Source: Pectobacterium sp. CFBP8739
Lineage (GTDB): Bacteria; Pseudomonadota; Gammaproteobacteria; Enterobacterales; Enterobacteriaceae
Direction of reading: 5' to 3'
Assembly (NCBI RefSeq): GCF_013449375.1
Contig: NZ_JACDRR010000004.1
Coordinates: forward strand, 19,369-83,368
DNA length: 64,000 bases
Within the stretch, counting starts at the first letter, position 1. The number at the start of each line of letters is the position of its first letter. The notes beneath the pieces are model-generated. The model did not search any database. It saw only the letters and a list, made by a program, of their open reading frames with translations, and was not told the origin of the DNA. Positions 20,922 through 29,456 of the stretch are shown here, piece after piece. The translations under genes and the position numbers were made by a program.

Positions 20922-21518
20922 ATGACTACCCCATGTTACGAAATCGTCACTTACACGGTAAAAAACCAGCAAGAGGCCGATTCAGCGCGCGCATCGGCAC
21001 AACGTCTTTTAAAGCATTTCCCTGGGTTTATCGACTGGATCGCATTTTCAGGTATCGATAGCTCTGCCGAGCGTGTCGATCTTGTGGTGTGGAATAGTCT
21101 TGAAGCAGCACAAGCTGCGGCAAAAGCGGTTGAAAGCCAACCGGAATTTTCCTGTTTCAGATCTTCTGTCAGTACGTTGCACAGCATGGGGCACTACACC
21201 GTTCACAGGGAGCACGCACCGCCGGTAGCAAGCAGAGGCGGTATCGAAATAGGGCGATTTCGTCTCAAGCAGGGGATTCAGGAGAGTGACATGCGCCAAG
21301 CGTATCATCAGATGGTAGAACGTCACCTTTCACTTCAGCCGGGCTGGAAAAGCCAGCATTTAGTCAGTCTGGATAATGGCGTTTTTATCGATCTCGCCTT
21401 TGCCGACAGTCAACCGTATGCAGAAGCGATTTGTGCATCATGGCAGGGACAAGCGGTATGTCATGCCTTCTTGGAAATGATTGAACCGGAAAGTATCGAG
21501 TTTGGTTCGTTGTGGTAA
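20922..21518 (+). CDS. Protein with two ABM-like (antibiotic biosynthesis monooxygenase fold) domains
   Basis: 198 residues that look like two ferredoxin-like ABM/dimeric alpha-beta-barrel repeats. The first is about 1-95 (CYEIVTYTVKNQQEADSARA, FPGFIDWIAFSG), the second about 105-195 (IEIGRFRLKQGIQESDMRQA, QPGWKSQHLVSL). Such folds occur in small heme-degrading or quinone oxygenases and in proteins without known activity; no catalytic claim is possible here. A CGGAG ribosome site stands before the ATG. It is paired with the divergent WYL regulator, which probably controls it. Confidence 0.7.
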   Translation: MTTPCYEIVTYTVKNQQEADSARASAQRLLKHFPGFIDWIAFSGIDSSAERVDLVVWNSLEAAQAAAKAVESQPEFSCFRSSVSTLHSMGHYTVHREHAPPVASRGGIEIGRFRLKQGIQESDMRQAYHQMVERHLSLQPGWKSQHLVSLDNGVFIDLAFADSQPYAEAICASWQGQAVCHAFLEMIEPESIEFGSLW

Positions 21519-21587
21519 TCGATAAGGCTAAAGAATCTACACTAAAAGACAATTAATCAGCAAAAGCGGATTTCTTATCCGGTTAAT

Positions 21588-21603
21588 TGTGATTCAGATC
21601 GCA
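21588..21603 (+). promoter_or_regulatory. CRP site 1 (distal) upstream of udp
   Basis: TGTGATTCAGATCGCA matches the CRP consensus TGTGA-N6-TCACA in 9 of 10 core positions. Its centre lies 52 bp upstream of the second site, the spacing known for the E. coli udp promoter, where CytR binds between two CRP dimers. Confidence 0.7.
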
Positions 21604-21639
21604 TATTTTATGTATGTTGATGTTTGTTTCTTTTTCATC

Positions 21640-21655
21640 GGTGATTCTTGTCACT
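21640..21655 (+). promoter_or_regulatory. CRP site 2 (proximal) and udp promoter
   Basis: GTGA-N6-TCAC is perfect in the inner core. A -10-like TAGAGT at 21677-21682 lies where a class II CRP-dependent promoter would put it. With the distal site this reproduces the CRP-CytR-CRP arrangement of E. coli udp. Confidence 0.7.
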
Positions 21656-21772
21656 TAAAAAAATGTAGTGATGCGCTAGAGTCTTTTTATTGAACGGACG
21701 CCTACAGGCTGCGTTTATGGGGCGTCCAGCGCGATTTCTCTGAATACCCAATTGATTGCCCGGGAGGCAGTT

Positions 21773-22543
21773 ATGTCTACATCTGATGTGTTCCATCTTG
21801 GTCTGGTCAAGAACGATTTACAGGGCGCGACGCTGGCGATCGTGCCCGGCGATCCTGAGCGTGTCGAAAAAATTGCTCGCTTGATGGATAACCCGGTACA
21901 TCTGGCATCACACCGTGAATTTACGTCCTGGCGTGCGGAACTGGACGGCAAGGCGGTTATTGTTTGCTCGACCGGTATTGGTGGCCCATCAACGTCCATC
22001 GCGGTAGAAGAGTTGGCACAGCTCGGCATTCGTACTTTCCTGCGCGTTGGTACGACGGGGGCGATTCAGTCTGGTATCAATGTGGGTGATGTGTTGGTGA
22101 CCACCGCTGCTGTCCGTCTTGACGGTGCAAGCCTGCACTTCGCGCCGATGGAATTCCCTGCTGTGGCTGATTTCGGCTGTACCACTGCGCTGGTGGACGC
22201 GGCGAAGGCGTCGGGGGCGGCGTTGCACGTCGGCATCACGGCGTCTTCCGATACGTTCTACCCAGGTCAGGAACGTTATGACACTTTCTCTGGCCGCGTT
22301 GTACGTCGTTTCCGCGGTTCGATGGAAGAGTGGCAGAGCATGGGCGTGCTGAACTACGAAATGGAATCCGCCACGCTGCTGACCATGTGCGCCAGCCAGG
22401 GGTTAAAAGCGGGCATGATCGCGGGCGTGATCGTGAACCGTACCCAGCAGGAAATCCCAGATGCGGCGACCATGAAGCTGGCTGAAACCACCGTGATTAA
22501 GGTGCTGCTGGACGCCACTCGCCGCTTGTTAGCGGCTGAATAA
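21773..22543 (+). CDS. udp: Uridine phosphorylase
   Basis: Splits uridine with phosphate to uracil and ribose 1-phosphate in pyrimidine salvage. The 256-residue cytoplasmic protein is very close to the E. coli enzyme: [31 protein letters not shown] (phosphate site), [16 protein letters not shown], and [16 protein letters not shown], whose Glu binds the ribose. The start follows a GGGAGG ribosome site; the frame is open seven codons further upstream. Controlled by two CRP sites. Confidence 0.97.
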   Translation: MSTSDVFHLGLVKNDLQGATLAIVPGDPERVEKIARLMDNPVHLASHREFTSWRAELDGKAVIVCSTGIGGPSTSIAVEELAQLGIRTFLRVGTTGAIQSGINVGDVLVTTAAVRLDGASLHFAPMEFPAVADFGCTTALVDAAKASGAALHVGITASSDTFYPGQERYDTFSGRVVRRFRGSMEEWQSMGVLNYEMESATLLTMCASQGLKAGMIAGVIVNRTQQEIPDAATMKLAETTVIKVLLDATRRLLAAE

Positions 22544-22691
22544 GCACAAAATTGATGGTATTTTGGGCTGGTCATCGCAGAGGCTAGCCCTTATTCTGAT
22601 AACTTGTTCTGGTTTATTGGGTTAACCTGCGACATGCTCTGCGTGTGTAATACGGTTACCTTGCTCGCCTTTCAACCTCGCAAGGAGATGT

Positions 22692-23474
22692 ATGACCGAA
22701 CCAACGTTGCTTCATCCCTCTTTATTACCGCTGGACGGCGGAATCAACTTCCGCGATTTAGGCGGTAACCGCGCTGCTGATGGGCGGCTTATCCGACACG
22801 GCAAACTTTTTCGCTCTGGCTCGCTGGATCTGCTCAGTCAGGCTGACTGCGAACACCTTGCTGGCGTGCCGATTTCTCATGTGGTGGACTATCGGGATGC
22901 CGATGAAATTGCGCAGAAGCCCGACGTATTGTGGACGGGGGCTAATTATCACGCTTACCCCGCCAACCCATTGCGCCATGAAGTGACGGCTAATCTGGAT
23001 TCATTGGGATCCGATGTGCTGGCGGCGTTTGATTCTCGGGCGTTTATGTTGGAACTTTATCGCCGTTTACCTTTCAATAACTCGGCCTATAAACAGCTGG
23101 TATCGCTGCTATTACGGCCAGATGACGGCGGGCTGGTACAGCACTGCGCTGTGGGTAAAGATCGCACGGGTATCGGCTCAGCGCTGGTGATGTTTGCGCT
23201 GGGTGCGGATGAACAGACGGTGATGGAAGATTACCTACTGACGGAAACGACGCTGACGCCATTTCGCCAGCAACTGCTAACGCATTTGTCGGCAACGCTG
23301 AATGAGAAAGCGCTGGGACAGTTCTCTTATGTGCTGTCAGTGCAGGAAGAGTTTATCGTGACGGCGCTACAGGCCATCTACGAACGACACGGTTCGATCG
23401 ATAGCTGGCTTGAGGTGGAATACGGTCTGGATAATCGTGCGCGGAACTATTTGCAGGATAAATATCTGGCGTGA
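22692..23474 (+). CDS. Protein-tyrosine phosphatase (Y_phosphatase3 family)
   Basis: 260-residue tyrosine/serine phosphatase family protein. The N-terminal block INFRDLGGNRAADGRLIRHGKLFRSGSL (seen as NFRDLGG and LFRSGSL) and the active-site P-loop HCAVGKDRTGIGSAL, with Cys nucleophile and Arg, are diagnostic of this family, which includes secreted dual-specificity phosphatases. No signal peptide is visible, so it is probably cytoplasmic. The natural substrate is unknown. A GGAG ribosome site precedes the ATG. Confidence 0.88.
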   Translation: MTEPTLLHPSLLPLDGGINFRDLGGNRAADGRLIRHGKLFRSGSLDLLSQADCEHLAGVPISHVVDYRDADEIAQKPDVLWTGANYHAYPANPLRHEVTANLDSLGSDVLAAFDSRAFMLELYRRLPFNNSAYKQLVSLLLRPDDGGLVQHCAVGKDRTGIGSALVMFALGADEQTVMEDYLLTETTLTPFRQQLLTHLSATLNEKALGQFSYVLSVQEEFIVTALQAIYERHGSIDSWLEVEYGLDNRARNYLQDKYLA

Positions 23475-23534
23475 GATTTTCTTCATATTATTGGCGAATC
23501 GACTCCATCATCACCGCTGACTGATTTTTTCAGC

Positions 23535-23570
23535 AACAAAGGCCGGTCAACTGACCGGCCTTTGTTTTGT
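23535..23570. terminator. Bidirectional terminator between the phosphatase gene and ppc
   Basis: A 15-bp perfect inverted repeat (23535-23549 and 23552-23566, AACAAAGGCCGGTCA and its complement) with a 2-nt centre, between convergent genes, ending in TTTGTTTTG on the plus strand and A-rich on the other side. It should stop transcription from both sides. Confidence 0.85.
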
Positions 23571-23596
23571 CGTGTAGTTTTTTGCTGGATGCGCAA

Positions 23597-26236
23597 TTAA
23601 CCCGTATTACGCATACCTGCCGCGACACCAGCGATGGTGACCATCAGCGCCAGCTCCAGATCGGCATCCGGTTTTTCCTGCTGACGCGAACGATGCAGCA
23701 ACTCGGCCTGCAACACGTTCAGGGGGTCGGTATAGACGTTACGCAGGGCGATCGACTCGGCGATCCATGGCAGATCCGCCATCAGGTGATCGTCGTTAGA
23801 GATCGCCAGGACGATGTTGATATCGGCGGCCAACTGATCGCGCAGCTGTTTCCCTAACGGCCACAGCTTCTCTTCGACCAGACGCTGATCGTAATATTCC
23901 GCCAGCCACAGGTCGGCTTTGGCGAACACCATCTCCAGCATACCGATGCGCGTTGAGAAGAACGGCCAGTTGCGGCACATTTCTTCCAGCTGTTCCTGTT
24001 TACCGTCATCCACCACTTTCTGCAACGCGGCACCTGCACCCAGCCACGCTGGCAGCATCAGACGGTTCTGCGTCCAGGCGAAAATCCACGGGATAGCGCG
24101 CAGGCTTTCTACACCGCCGTTCGGACGACGCTTGGCCGGACGTGAACCCAGCGGCAGTTTGCCCAACTCCAGCTCCGGTGTCGCAGCGCGGAAATACGGG
24201 ACGAAATCCGGATTCTCACGCACGTATCCACGGTACATATCACAGGACACGCGAGACAGCTCATCCATCACCTCGTGCCATTCCTGTTTTGGTTCCGGCG
24301 GCGGCAGCAGGTTTGCTTCCAGAATCGCGCCGGTATACAACGCGAGGCTGCTGATGGTGACTTCCGGCAGGCCGTATTTAAAGCGGATCATCTCGCCTTG
24401 TTCCGTCACCCGCAGGCCGCCTTTCAGGCTGCCTGGCGGTTGTGACAGCAGCGCGGCATGAGCCGGGGCGCCACCGCGACCGATGGAACCGCCGCGTCCG
24501 TGGAACAGCGTCAGTGCGATACCGGCTTTCTCACAGGTTTTGATCAGCGCGTCCTGTGCACGGTACTGCGCCCAAGAAGCGGCCATTACGCCCGCGTCTT
24601 TCGCGGAGTCGGAATAGCCGATCATGACCATCTGCTTGCCCTGAATAAAGCCGCGATACCAGTCGATGCTCAGCAACTGCTTCATGACATCATCAGCGTT
24701 GTTCAGGTCGTCCAGCGTTTCAAACAGCGGCGCGACCGGCAGGGCGAACGGACAGCCTGCCTCTTTGAGCAGCAGATGAACGGCCAGCACGTCGGAAGGC
24801 GTGCGCGCCATTGAAATAACGTAAGCGGCGATGGAACCCTGCGGCGCTTTGGCGATGACCCGACAGGTATCCAGCACTTCTTTGGTATCCGCACTCGGTT
24901 CCCAGTAGCGTGGCAGGAGCGGGCGCTTGGAACTCAGTTCACGAATCAGGAAGGCTTGCTTGTCGGACTCTGACCAGCTTTCGTAGTCACCCAGACCCAG
25001 ATAACGGGTAATCTCAGCCAACGCTTCGGTGTGGCGGGTGCTTTCCTGACGGACATCGATGCGGACCAAAGGCACGCCGAAGCAGCGCACACGACGCAGC
25101 GTATCCAGCAAGCGACCGTCGGCGATGATACCCATGCCGCAGGATTTCAGCGACTGGTAGCAGGCGTGGAGCGGTTCCCAAAGTTGTTCGTTGGTAATCA
25201 GCAGATCTTTAGGGGGCAGACGCTCTTCACCCGTCAGGCGCGCTTCCAGATAGTTCAGCGTACTGCTCAACTGTGAACGCAGTGATTTCATGATGGCGCG
25301 ATACGGTTCCTGCACCTCGCTACCACCGGCCAGTTCCAACAGCTCCGGCGTACATTCGGACATCGACAGCTCGGAAACCAGCACTTGAATATCACGCAGG
25401 AACAGATCGGCGGCTTTCCAACGGCTGAGTAGCAGCACATGGCGAGTCACTTCTGCCGTCACGTTCGGGTTACCGTCGCGGTCGCCGCCCATCCAGGAGG
25501 TAAAGCGCACCGGAACCGCGTCAACGGGCAGACGGTAGCCGAAAGCCTGTTCCAACTGCTCATCCAGCTCGCGTAAAAACGCAGGCACGCCTTCCCACAG
25601 GCTGTTTTCCACCACGGCGAAGCCCCATTTGGCTTCATCTACCGGGGTAGGACGAATTTTACGGATCTCATCGGTATGCCAGGACTGCGCGATCAACTGG
25701 CGCAGACGACGCATGATCTGGTTACGTTCATAATCCGCCAGATCGTTATGGTCGAGTTGCTTGAGACAGGTATTCACTTCCACCAGCTTGTGGATCAGCG
25801 TCCGGCGGGTAATTTCGGTTGGGTGTGCGGTCAACACCAGTTCGATCGACAGCGACTCTACGGCATCGCGGATATCGCGTTCGGTCAGATCTTTGCTTTC
25901 CTTCAGGCGCTCAAAAGCGCTGGAAAGCTGTGCCGGGTTGCTCGCTGCCTCACCGTGCGGTGAAATCGTATGATATTGCTCAGCGGTATTGGTCAGGTTA
26001 AGAAACTGGCTGAATGCGCGGGCAACGGGCAACAGTTCATCGTTAGACAGGTTTTGCAGCGTGGTCAGCAGCTCCTGACGATGTTGTTCATTACCTGCGC
26101 GGGAAGACTTTGACAGCTTGCGAATTGTTTCGACTTTATCAAGGATGTTTTCACCCAGCGCTTCCTTGATGGTATCGCCGAGAAGCTTGCCGAGCATACT
26201 GACGTTACTGCGCATTGCGGAATATTGTTCGTTCAT
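23597..26236 (-). CDS. ppc: Phosphoenolpyruvate carboxylase
   Basis: Converts phosphoenolpyruvate and bicarbonate to oxaloacetate, refilling the TCA cycle. From the family start [16 protein letters not shown] the protein has 879 residues (E. coli 883). Catalytic landmarks are [13 protein letters not shown] (His in TAHPTE), [11 protein letters not shown], the flexible [14 protein letters not shown] loop and the C-terminal MRNTG that contributes to the inhibitor site. The frame is open eight codons further upstream but homology favours 26236. In E. coli argE lies next to ppc; here a sugar gene set and a foreign block separate them. Confidence 0.98.
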   Translation of the reverse strand: MNEQYSAMRSNVSMLGKLLGDTIKEALGENILDKVETIRKLSKSSRAGNEQHRQELLTTLQNLSNDELLPVARAFSQFLNLTNTAEQYHTISPHGEAASNPAQLSSAFERLKESKDLTERDIRDAVESLSIELVLTAHPTEITRRTLIHKLVEVNTCLKQLDHNDLADYERNQIMRRLRQLIAQSWHTDEIRKIRPTPVDEAKWGFAVVENSLWEGVPAFLRELDEQLEQAFGYRLPVDAVPVRFTSWMGGDRDGNPNVTAEVTRHVLLLSRWKAADLFLRDIQVLVSELSMSECTPELLELAGGSEVQEPYRAIMKSLRSQLSSTLNYLEARLTGEERLPPKDLLITNEQLWEPLHACYQSLKSCGMGIIADGRLLDTLRRVRCFGVPLVRIDVRQESTRHTEALAEITRYLGLGDYESWSESDKQAFLIRELSSKRPLLPRYWEPSADTKEVLDTCRVIAKAPQGSIAAYVISMARTPSDVLAVHLLLKEAGCPFALPVAPLFETLDDLNNADDVMKQLLSIDWYRGFIQGKQMVMIGYSDSAKDAGVMAASWAQYRAQDALIKTCEKAGIALTLFHGRGGSIGRGGAPAHAALLSQPPGSLKGGLRVTEQGEMIRFKYGLPEVTISSLALYTGAILEANLLPPPEPKQEWHEVMDELSRVSCDMYRGYVRENPDFVPYFRAATPELELGKLPLGSRPAKRRPNGGVESLRAIPWIFAWTQNRLMLPAWLGAGAALQKVVDDGKQEQLEEMCRNWPFFSTRIGMLEMVFAKADLWLAEYYDQRLVEEKLWPLGKQLRDQLAADINIVLAISNDDHLMADLPWIAESIALRNVYTDPLNVLQAELLHRSRQQEKPDADLELALMVTIAGVAAGMRNTG

Positions 26237-26450
26237 AGTTACCCTGACCATCCCTACCATTTTTGTAAGTTTATTTCACTTGACATATTTTGACGCACTG
26301 CCTCCATCTAGCCACGATAAGGCGGATTCGTCAATTGACGATTCTTTCTTCCCCTTATTCTTTGTACTTGCATTGAGGCGGGCTTGGCAATTTGTGAAAT
26401 TTAATTACAGGGGCGCGGATATTAGACTAACTAATCAGAGAGGAAAGAGG

Positions 26451-26470
26451 GCGGGGCGCAACGGCCCCGC
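26451..26470 (-). terminator. Possible terminator after the PTS gene
   Basis: GCGGGGC and GCCCCGC form a 7-bp GC stem a few bases past the PTS stop, followed on the minus strand by a CCCTCTTTCC tract rather than a clean T-run. Confidence 0.4.
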
Positions 26471-26478
26471 GAGTGCGG

Positions 26479-27852
26479 TTACGCCTGTTTGGAGGCTCTG
26501 ACAACTAGGATGTAGGTCAGCGTGAAAGAAAGCACGATGGCGATGGCCATGCCGGAAACGGCGTAGCTAAAGTACGGGCCGATATAGGCTGGCAGGCTGA
26601 AAATACTCGACAAGATGTAGCCATACAGCCGGACACCGAAGTACGCGATAAAGGCTGAGGCGATGGAGCTGGCAATCGTCGCGGAGATAAATGCTTTTTT
26701 ATACTTGGTCAGTACGCCGAAGAGTGCAGGTTCGGTAATGCCGAGCAGCGCAGACACCCCAGCAGAGAGCACGACGGATTTGTCCTGACGGGTTTTGGCA
26801 TGGAAGTAGATGGCAAACGTGGCGCCTGCAATCGCCATATTCGCCATGCACATCATCGGCATCAGCATATCAAAGCCCTGATTGCTGAAATTTTGCAGCG
26901 CAATAGGCGTCATCGCGTGATGCATGCCAGTCAGGATAGCGACAGGCCGAATCGCACCGACCACGAAGCCAGCAAAGATAGACGACACATCGAACAGACT
27001 CTGAATAAACAGCGCCAGCAGTTTACCGAGATAAATCCCGAATGGCCCGATAACGGTGAGCGACACCAGTGCGGCGATAAACAGCGTCAGCGTTGGGGTA
27101 AATACGGTTTTCAGCACCGAAGGCATGATTCGGTCGACCCAACGATGGATATAGCTCAGTGCCAGCACGGAGAAAATCACTGGGATGACGCTAGCAGCAT
27201 AGTTGAACACCGGAATGGGTAGCATACCCATGAAGTAAAAGGCGCTGACCGCATTAGGGCTATTGCTGGCTAGTGCCTTCGCCGCTTCTATCAACGACGG
27301 GTACATCAGGCAGGCTGCAACAGCCGCTGCCAGATATTCGCTTGTTTTAAATATCCTGGCTGCGGAGATGGCGAGGAAGAAAGGTAAGAAATAGAACACA
27401 CCGCTGGCGATCAGGTCGAGGACGATCACGGTATCGGTTTTGGCAGAGACCACTTTCAAGGCAATCAGCCCTGCCAGCAGCCCTTTGATCATCCCGGCAC
27501 CCGCGATGGCGGGAACGATTGGGCCAAACACGCCGGAAACCGTATCCATAAACAGTGAGACCAGCCCTTTTTTCGCTTTCTGCGCATCGGGCTGCGTTGT
27601 TGTTGTAGGCGAAAGTTGGGCGTTCAGCAGTTCGTAATACTCATTGACCTGTGGCCCGATAATAATCTGAAACTGTTCACTCTGGTGTTGCGCACCTAAT
27701 ATACCGGGCAGATTTTTTATCGCCTCGGTTTGCACTTTACTTTCATCAATTAAATCGAACCGAAGCCGTGTCATACAGTGCCAGGCTTTATTAATGTTTT
27801 CGTTTCCACCAACCAGTTTAATGATTGACTGAATAACGTCATTTTTTCCCAT
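26479..27852 (-). CDS. PTS sugar transporter, EIIBC of the glucoside family
   Basis: 457-residue sugar permease of the phosphotransferase system. Domain IIB occupies about 1-90 with the phosphorylated Cys at residue 26 (KAWHCMTRLRF). Domain IIC spans about 105-455 with about ten membrane segments and GMHHAMTPIALQ and GITEPALFG, typical of the beta-glucoside/sucrose/trehalose branch. There is no IIA domain, so IIA must come from elsewhere. I start at the ATG with a GGGGG ribosome site; a TTG five codons earlier is open. Divergent from a sugar-acid dehydratase gene. Substrate unknown. Confidence 0.87.
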   Translation of the reverse strand: MGKNDVIQSIIKLVGGNENINKAWHCMTRLRFDLIDESKVQTEAIKNLPGILGAQHQSEQFQIIIGPQVNEYYELLNAQLSPTTTTQPDAQKAKKGLVSLFMDTVSGVFGPIVPAIAGAGMIKGLLAGLIALKVVSAKTDTVIVLDLIASGVFYFLPFFLAISAARIFKTSEYLAAAVAACLMYPSLIEAAKALASNSPNAVSAFYFMGMLPIPVFNYAASVIPVIFSVLALSYIHRWVDRIMPSVLKTVFTPTLTLFIAALVSLTVIGPFGIYLGKLLALFIQSLFDVSSIFAGFVVGAIRPVAILTGMHHAMTPIALQNFSNQGFDMLMPMMCMANMAIAGATFAIYFHAKTRQDKSVVLSAGVSALLGITEPALFGVLTKYKKAFISATIASSIASAFIAYFGVRLYGYILSSIFSLPAYIGPYFSYAVSGMAIAIVLSFTLTYILVVRASKQA

Positions 27853-28174
27853 GGAATAAACCCCCAATATGACCTTATGTTATTTTTGGCCGAATTATTT
27901 CCTCAGATAATAAAATCTTAAAAAATAAAAAACAAACCAATAAAACATGATGTTCATCACATGATTAGTTTGTAGCGGGGGTTTTATTGCTATTATTTAA
28001 TAATTGGTCTGGTTTTTTTGTCAATTCAATGGATTTTTCAAACCAAAATAATTCTTTTAAAGAAGAGGTTTACAATAAAAGAAAAAATAAGTAGAAAACA
28101 AAAAAGAAACTGATTTTTAGACTGCATTTTTTCCGGTTAGCGCTATTCCGTAAAATGCATCGGAGGATATTTTT
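27853..28174. promoter_or_regulatory. AT-rich divergent control region with a candidate CRP site
   Basis: This 322-bp gap between the PTS and dehydratase genes is AT-rich and must hold both promoters. CATGATGTTCATCACA (27946-27961) fits the CRP consensus in 8 of 10 core positions (reverse strand TGTGA-N6-TCATG). A TTGGTCTGGTTT stretch near 28004 and AAACCAAAA near 28040 form a loose inverted repeat that could bind the GntR-family regulator encoded at 39.3-40.1 kb. Both are by-eye candidates. Confidence 0.4.
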
Positions 28175-29374
28175 TTGTTACCGACAATCATTACTGACAT
28201 TGAATGTCTTGTTACCCGCCCAGACCGCCATAATTTAGTAACGGTGGTGGTTTACACGAATAAAGGCGTCACGGGTTATGGCTGTGCGACCTTCCAGCAG
28301 CGCCCATTGGCCGTCAAAGCGATGGTGGACGAGTACCTCAAACCGCTTCTGCTAGGACGAGATGCTAACCACATTGAAGACCTGTGGCACATGATGATGG
28401 TCAACGCCTATTGGCGTAACGGACCGGTGATCAACAATGCGGTGGCGGGCGTCGATATGGCGCTGTGGGACATCAAGGGCAAGCTGGCGGATATGCCGCT
28501 CTATCACCTGTTTGGTGGGAAATCCCGCGATGCCATTGCCGCTTACAGCCATGCTGCCAGCGATACGCTGGACGGGCTTTATCAGGAAGTGGATCGGCTG
28601 TATGCGCAAGGTTATCGTCATATCCGCTGTCAGCTAGGATTCTATGGCGGCAATCCCGATGCGCTGCACAGCACGCGGCAACCGACGGAGGGAGCCTATT
28701 ACGATCAGGATCAGTACATGGCTAACACGATCGCCATGTTCCGTGCACTGCGCGAGAAATACGGCGATCGTTTCCACATCCTGCATGATGTCCATGAGCG
28801 CCTGTTCCCGAATCAGGCGGTGCAGTTCGCTAAAGCGGTAGAAGCCTATCGCCCCTATTTCATCGAAGATATTTTGCCGCCTGCGCAAAACGAGTGGCTG
28901 GCGCAGATCCGCAGCCAGAGCGCGGTGCCGCTGGCGACTGGAGAGCTATTTAATAATCCTGCCGAGTGGCAGAATCTGGTGATTAACCGCCAGATTGATT
29001 TCATTCGCTGCCATGTCTCACAGATTGGCGGGATTACACCTGCGCTGAAGCTGGGTGCGTTCTGTCAGAACTTTGGTGTTCGGCTGGCGTGGCATTGCCC
29101 ACCGGATATGACGCCTATCGGCGCGGCGGTCAACATTCACCTTAATATCCACCTGCACAATGCTGCGATTCAGGAGTTTGTCGCTTACCCAGAAAATACG
29201 CGTCAGGTCTTCCCGCAGGCAGTGGAGCCGGAGAATGGCTATCTGTATCCGATTGAACGCCCCGGTATTGGCGTCGGTATCGATCTGGATGCGGCGCGGC
29301 AGTTCCCCGTTGTCTATCGTCCGCATGAATGGACGCAGAGCCGCCTGCCTGATGGCACGATGCATACGCCCTAA
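28175..29374 (+). CDS. Enolase-superfamily sugar-acid dehydratase (RspA/mannonate dehydratase subgroup)
   Basis: 399 residues of the mandelate racemase/muconate lactonizing (enolase) superfamily. The N-terminal capping domain is about 1-115 ([41 protein letters not shown]). The barrel carries metal ligands in HDVHERL (Asp), FIEDILP (Glu) and ATGELFNN (Glu), then [12 protein letters not shown] and [12 protein letters not shown], the signature of the D-mannonate/D-gluconate dehydratase subgroup that includes RspA. The exact acid sugar cannot be told; some members have little activity. The start is a TTG with a strong GGAGGA site, no suitable ATG being near. Now separated from its regulator by the foreign block. 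Confidence 0.88.
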   Translation: MLPTIITDIECLVTRPDRHNLVTVVVYTNKGVTGYGCATFQQRPLAVKAMVDEYLKPLLLGRDANHIEDLWHMMMVNAYWRNGPVINNAVAGVDMALWDIKGKLADMPLYHLFGGKSRDAIAAYSHAASDTLDGLYQEVDRLYAQGYRHIRCQLGFYGGNPDALHSTRQPTEGAYYDQDQYMANTIAMFRALREKYGDRFHILHDVHERLFPNQAVQFAKAVEAYRPYFIEDILPPAQNEWLAQIRSQSAVPLATGELFNNPAEWQNLVINRQIDFIRCHVSQIGGITPALKLGAFCQNFGVRLAWHCPPDMTPIGAAVNIHLNIHLHNAAIQEFVAYPENTRQVFPQAVEPENGYLYPIERPGIGVGIDLDAARQFPVVYRPHEWTQSRLPDGTMHTP

Positions 29375-29383
29375 GTCAGCGTC

Positions 29384-29417
29384 ACGGCGACTGGCGGAAG
29401 GTTAGGTTATCGAGGTT
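29384..29417. repeat. Left 34-bp direct repeat (attachment-site-like) of the foreign block
   Basis: This stretch (begins ACGGCGACTGGCGG, ends TTATCGAGGTT) recurs at 39351-39384 with one mismatch. Read on the minus strand it encodes NLDNLTFRQSP followed by a TGA, the same last residues as the GntR regulator. It therefore looks like the original 3' end of that gene, left behind when the block between the two copies was inserted. It starts ten bases after the dehydratase stop. Confidence 0.85.
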
Positions 29418-29456
29418 GACGCCTTGCCCGTAAGAAGCAAGGCAACGTTGAGCGAG

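Noticed and set aside
29384..29417. Pseudogene remnant of a second GntR regulator
   Set aside because: Similarity stops sharply at the 34-bp repeat; upstream sequence shows no further resemblance to GntR, so a repeat from integration is the simpler explanation.
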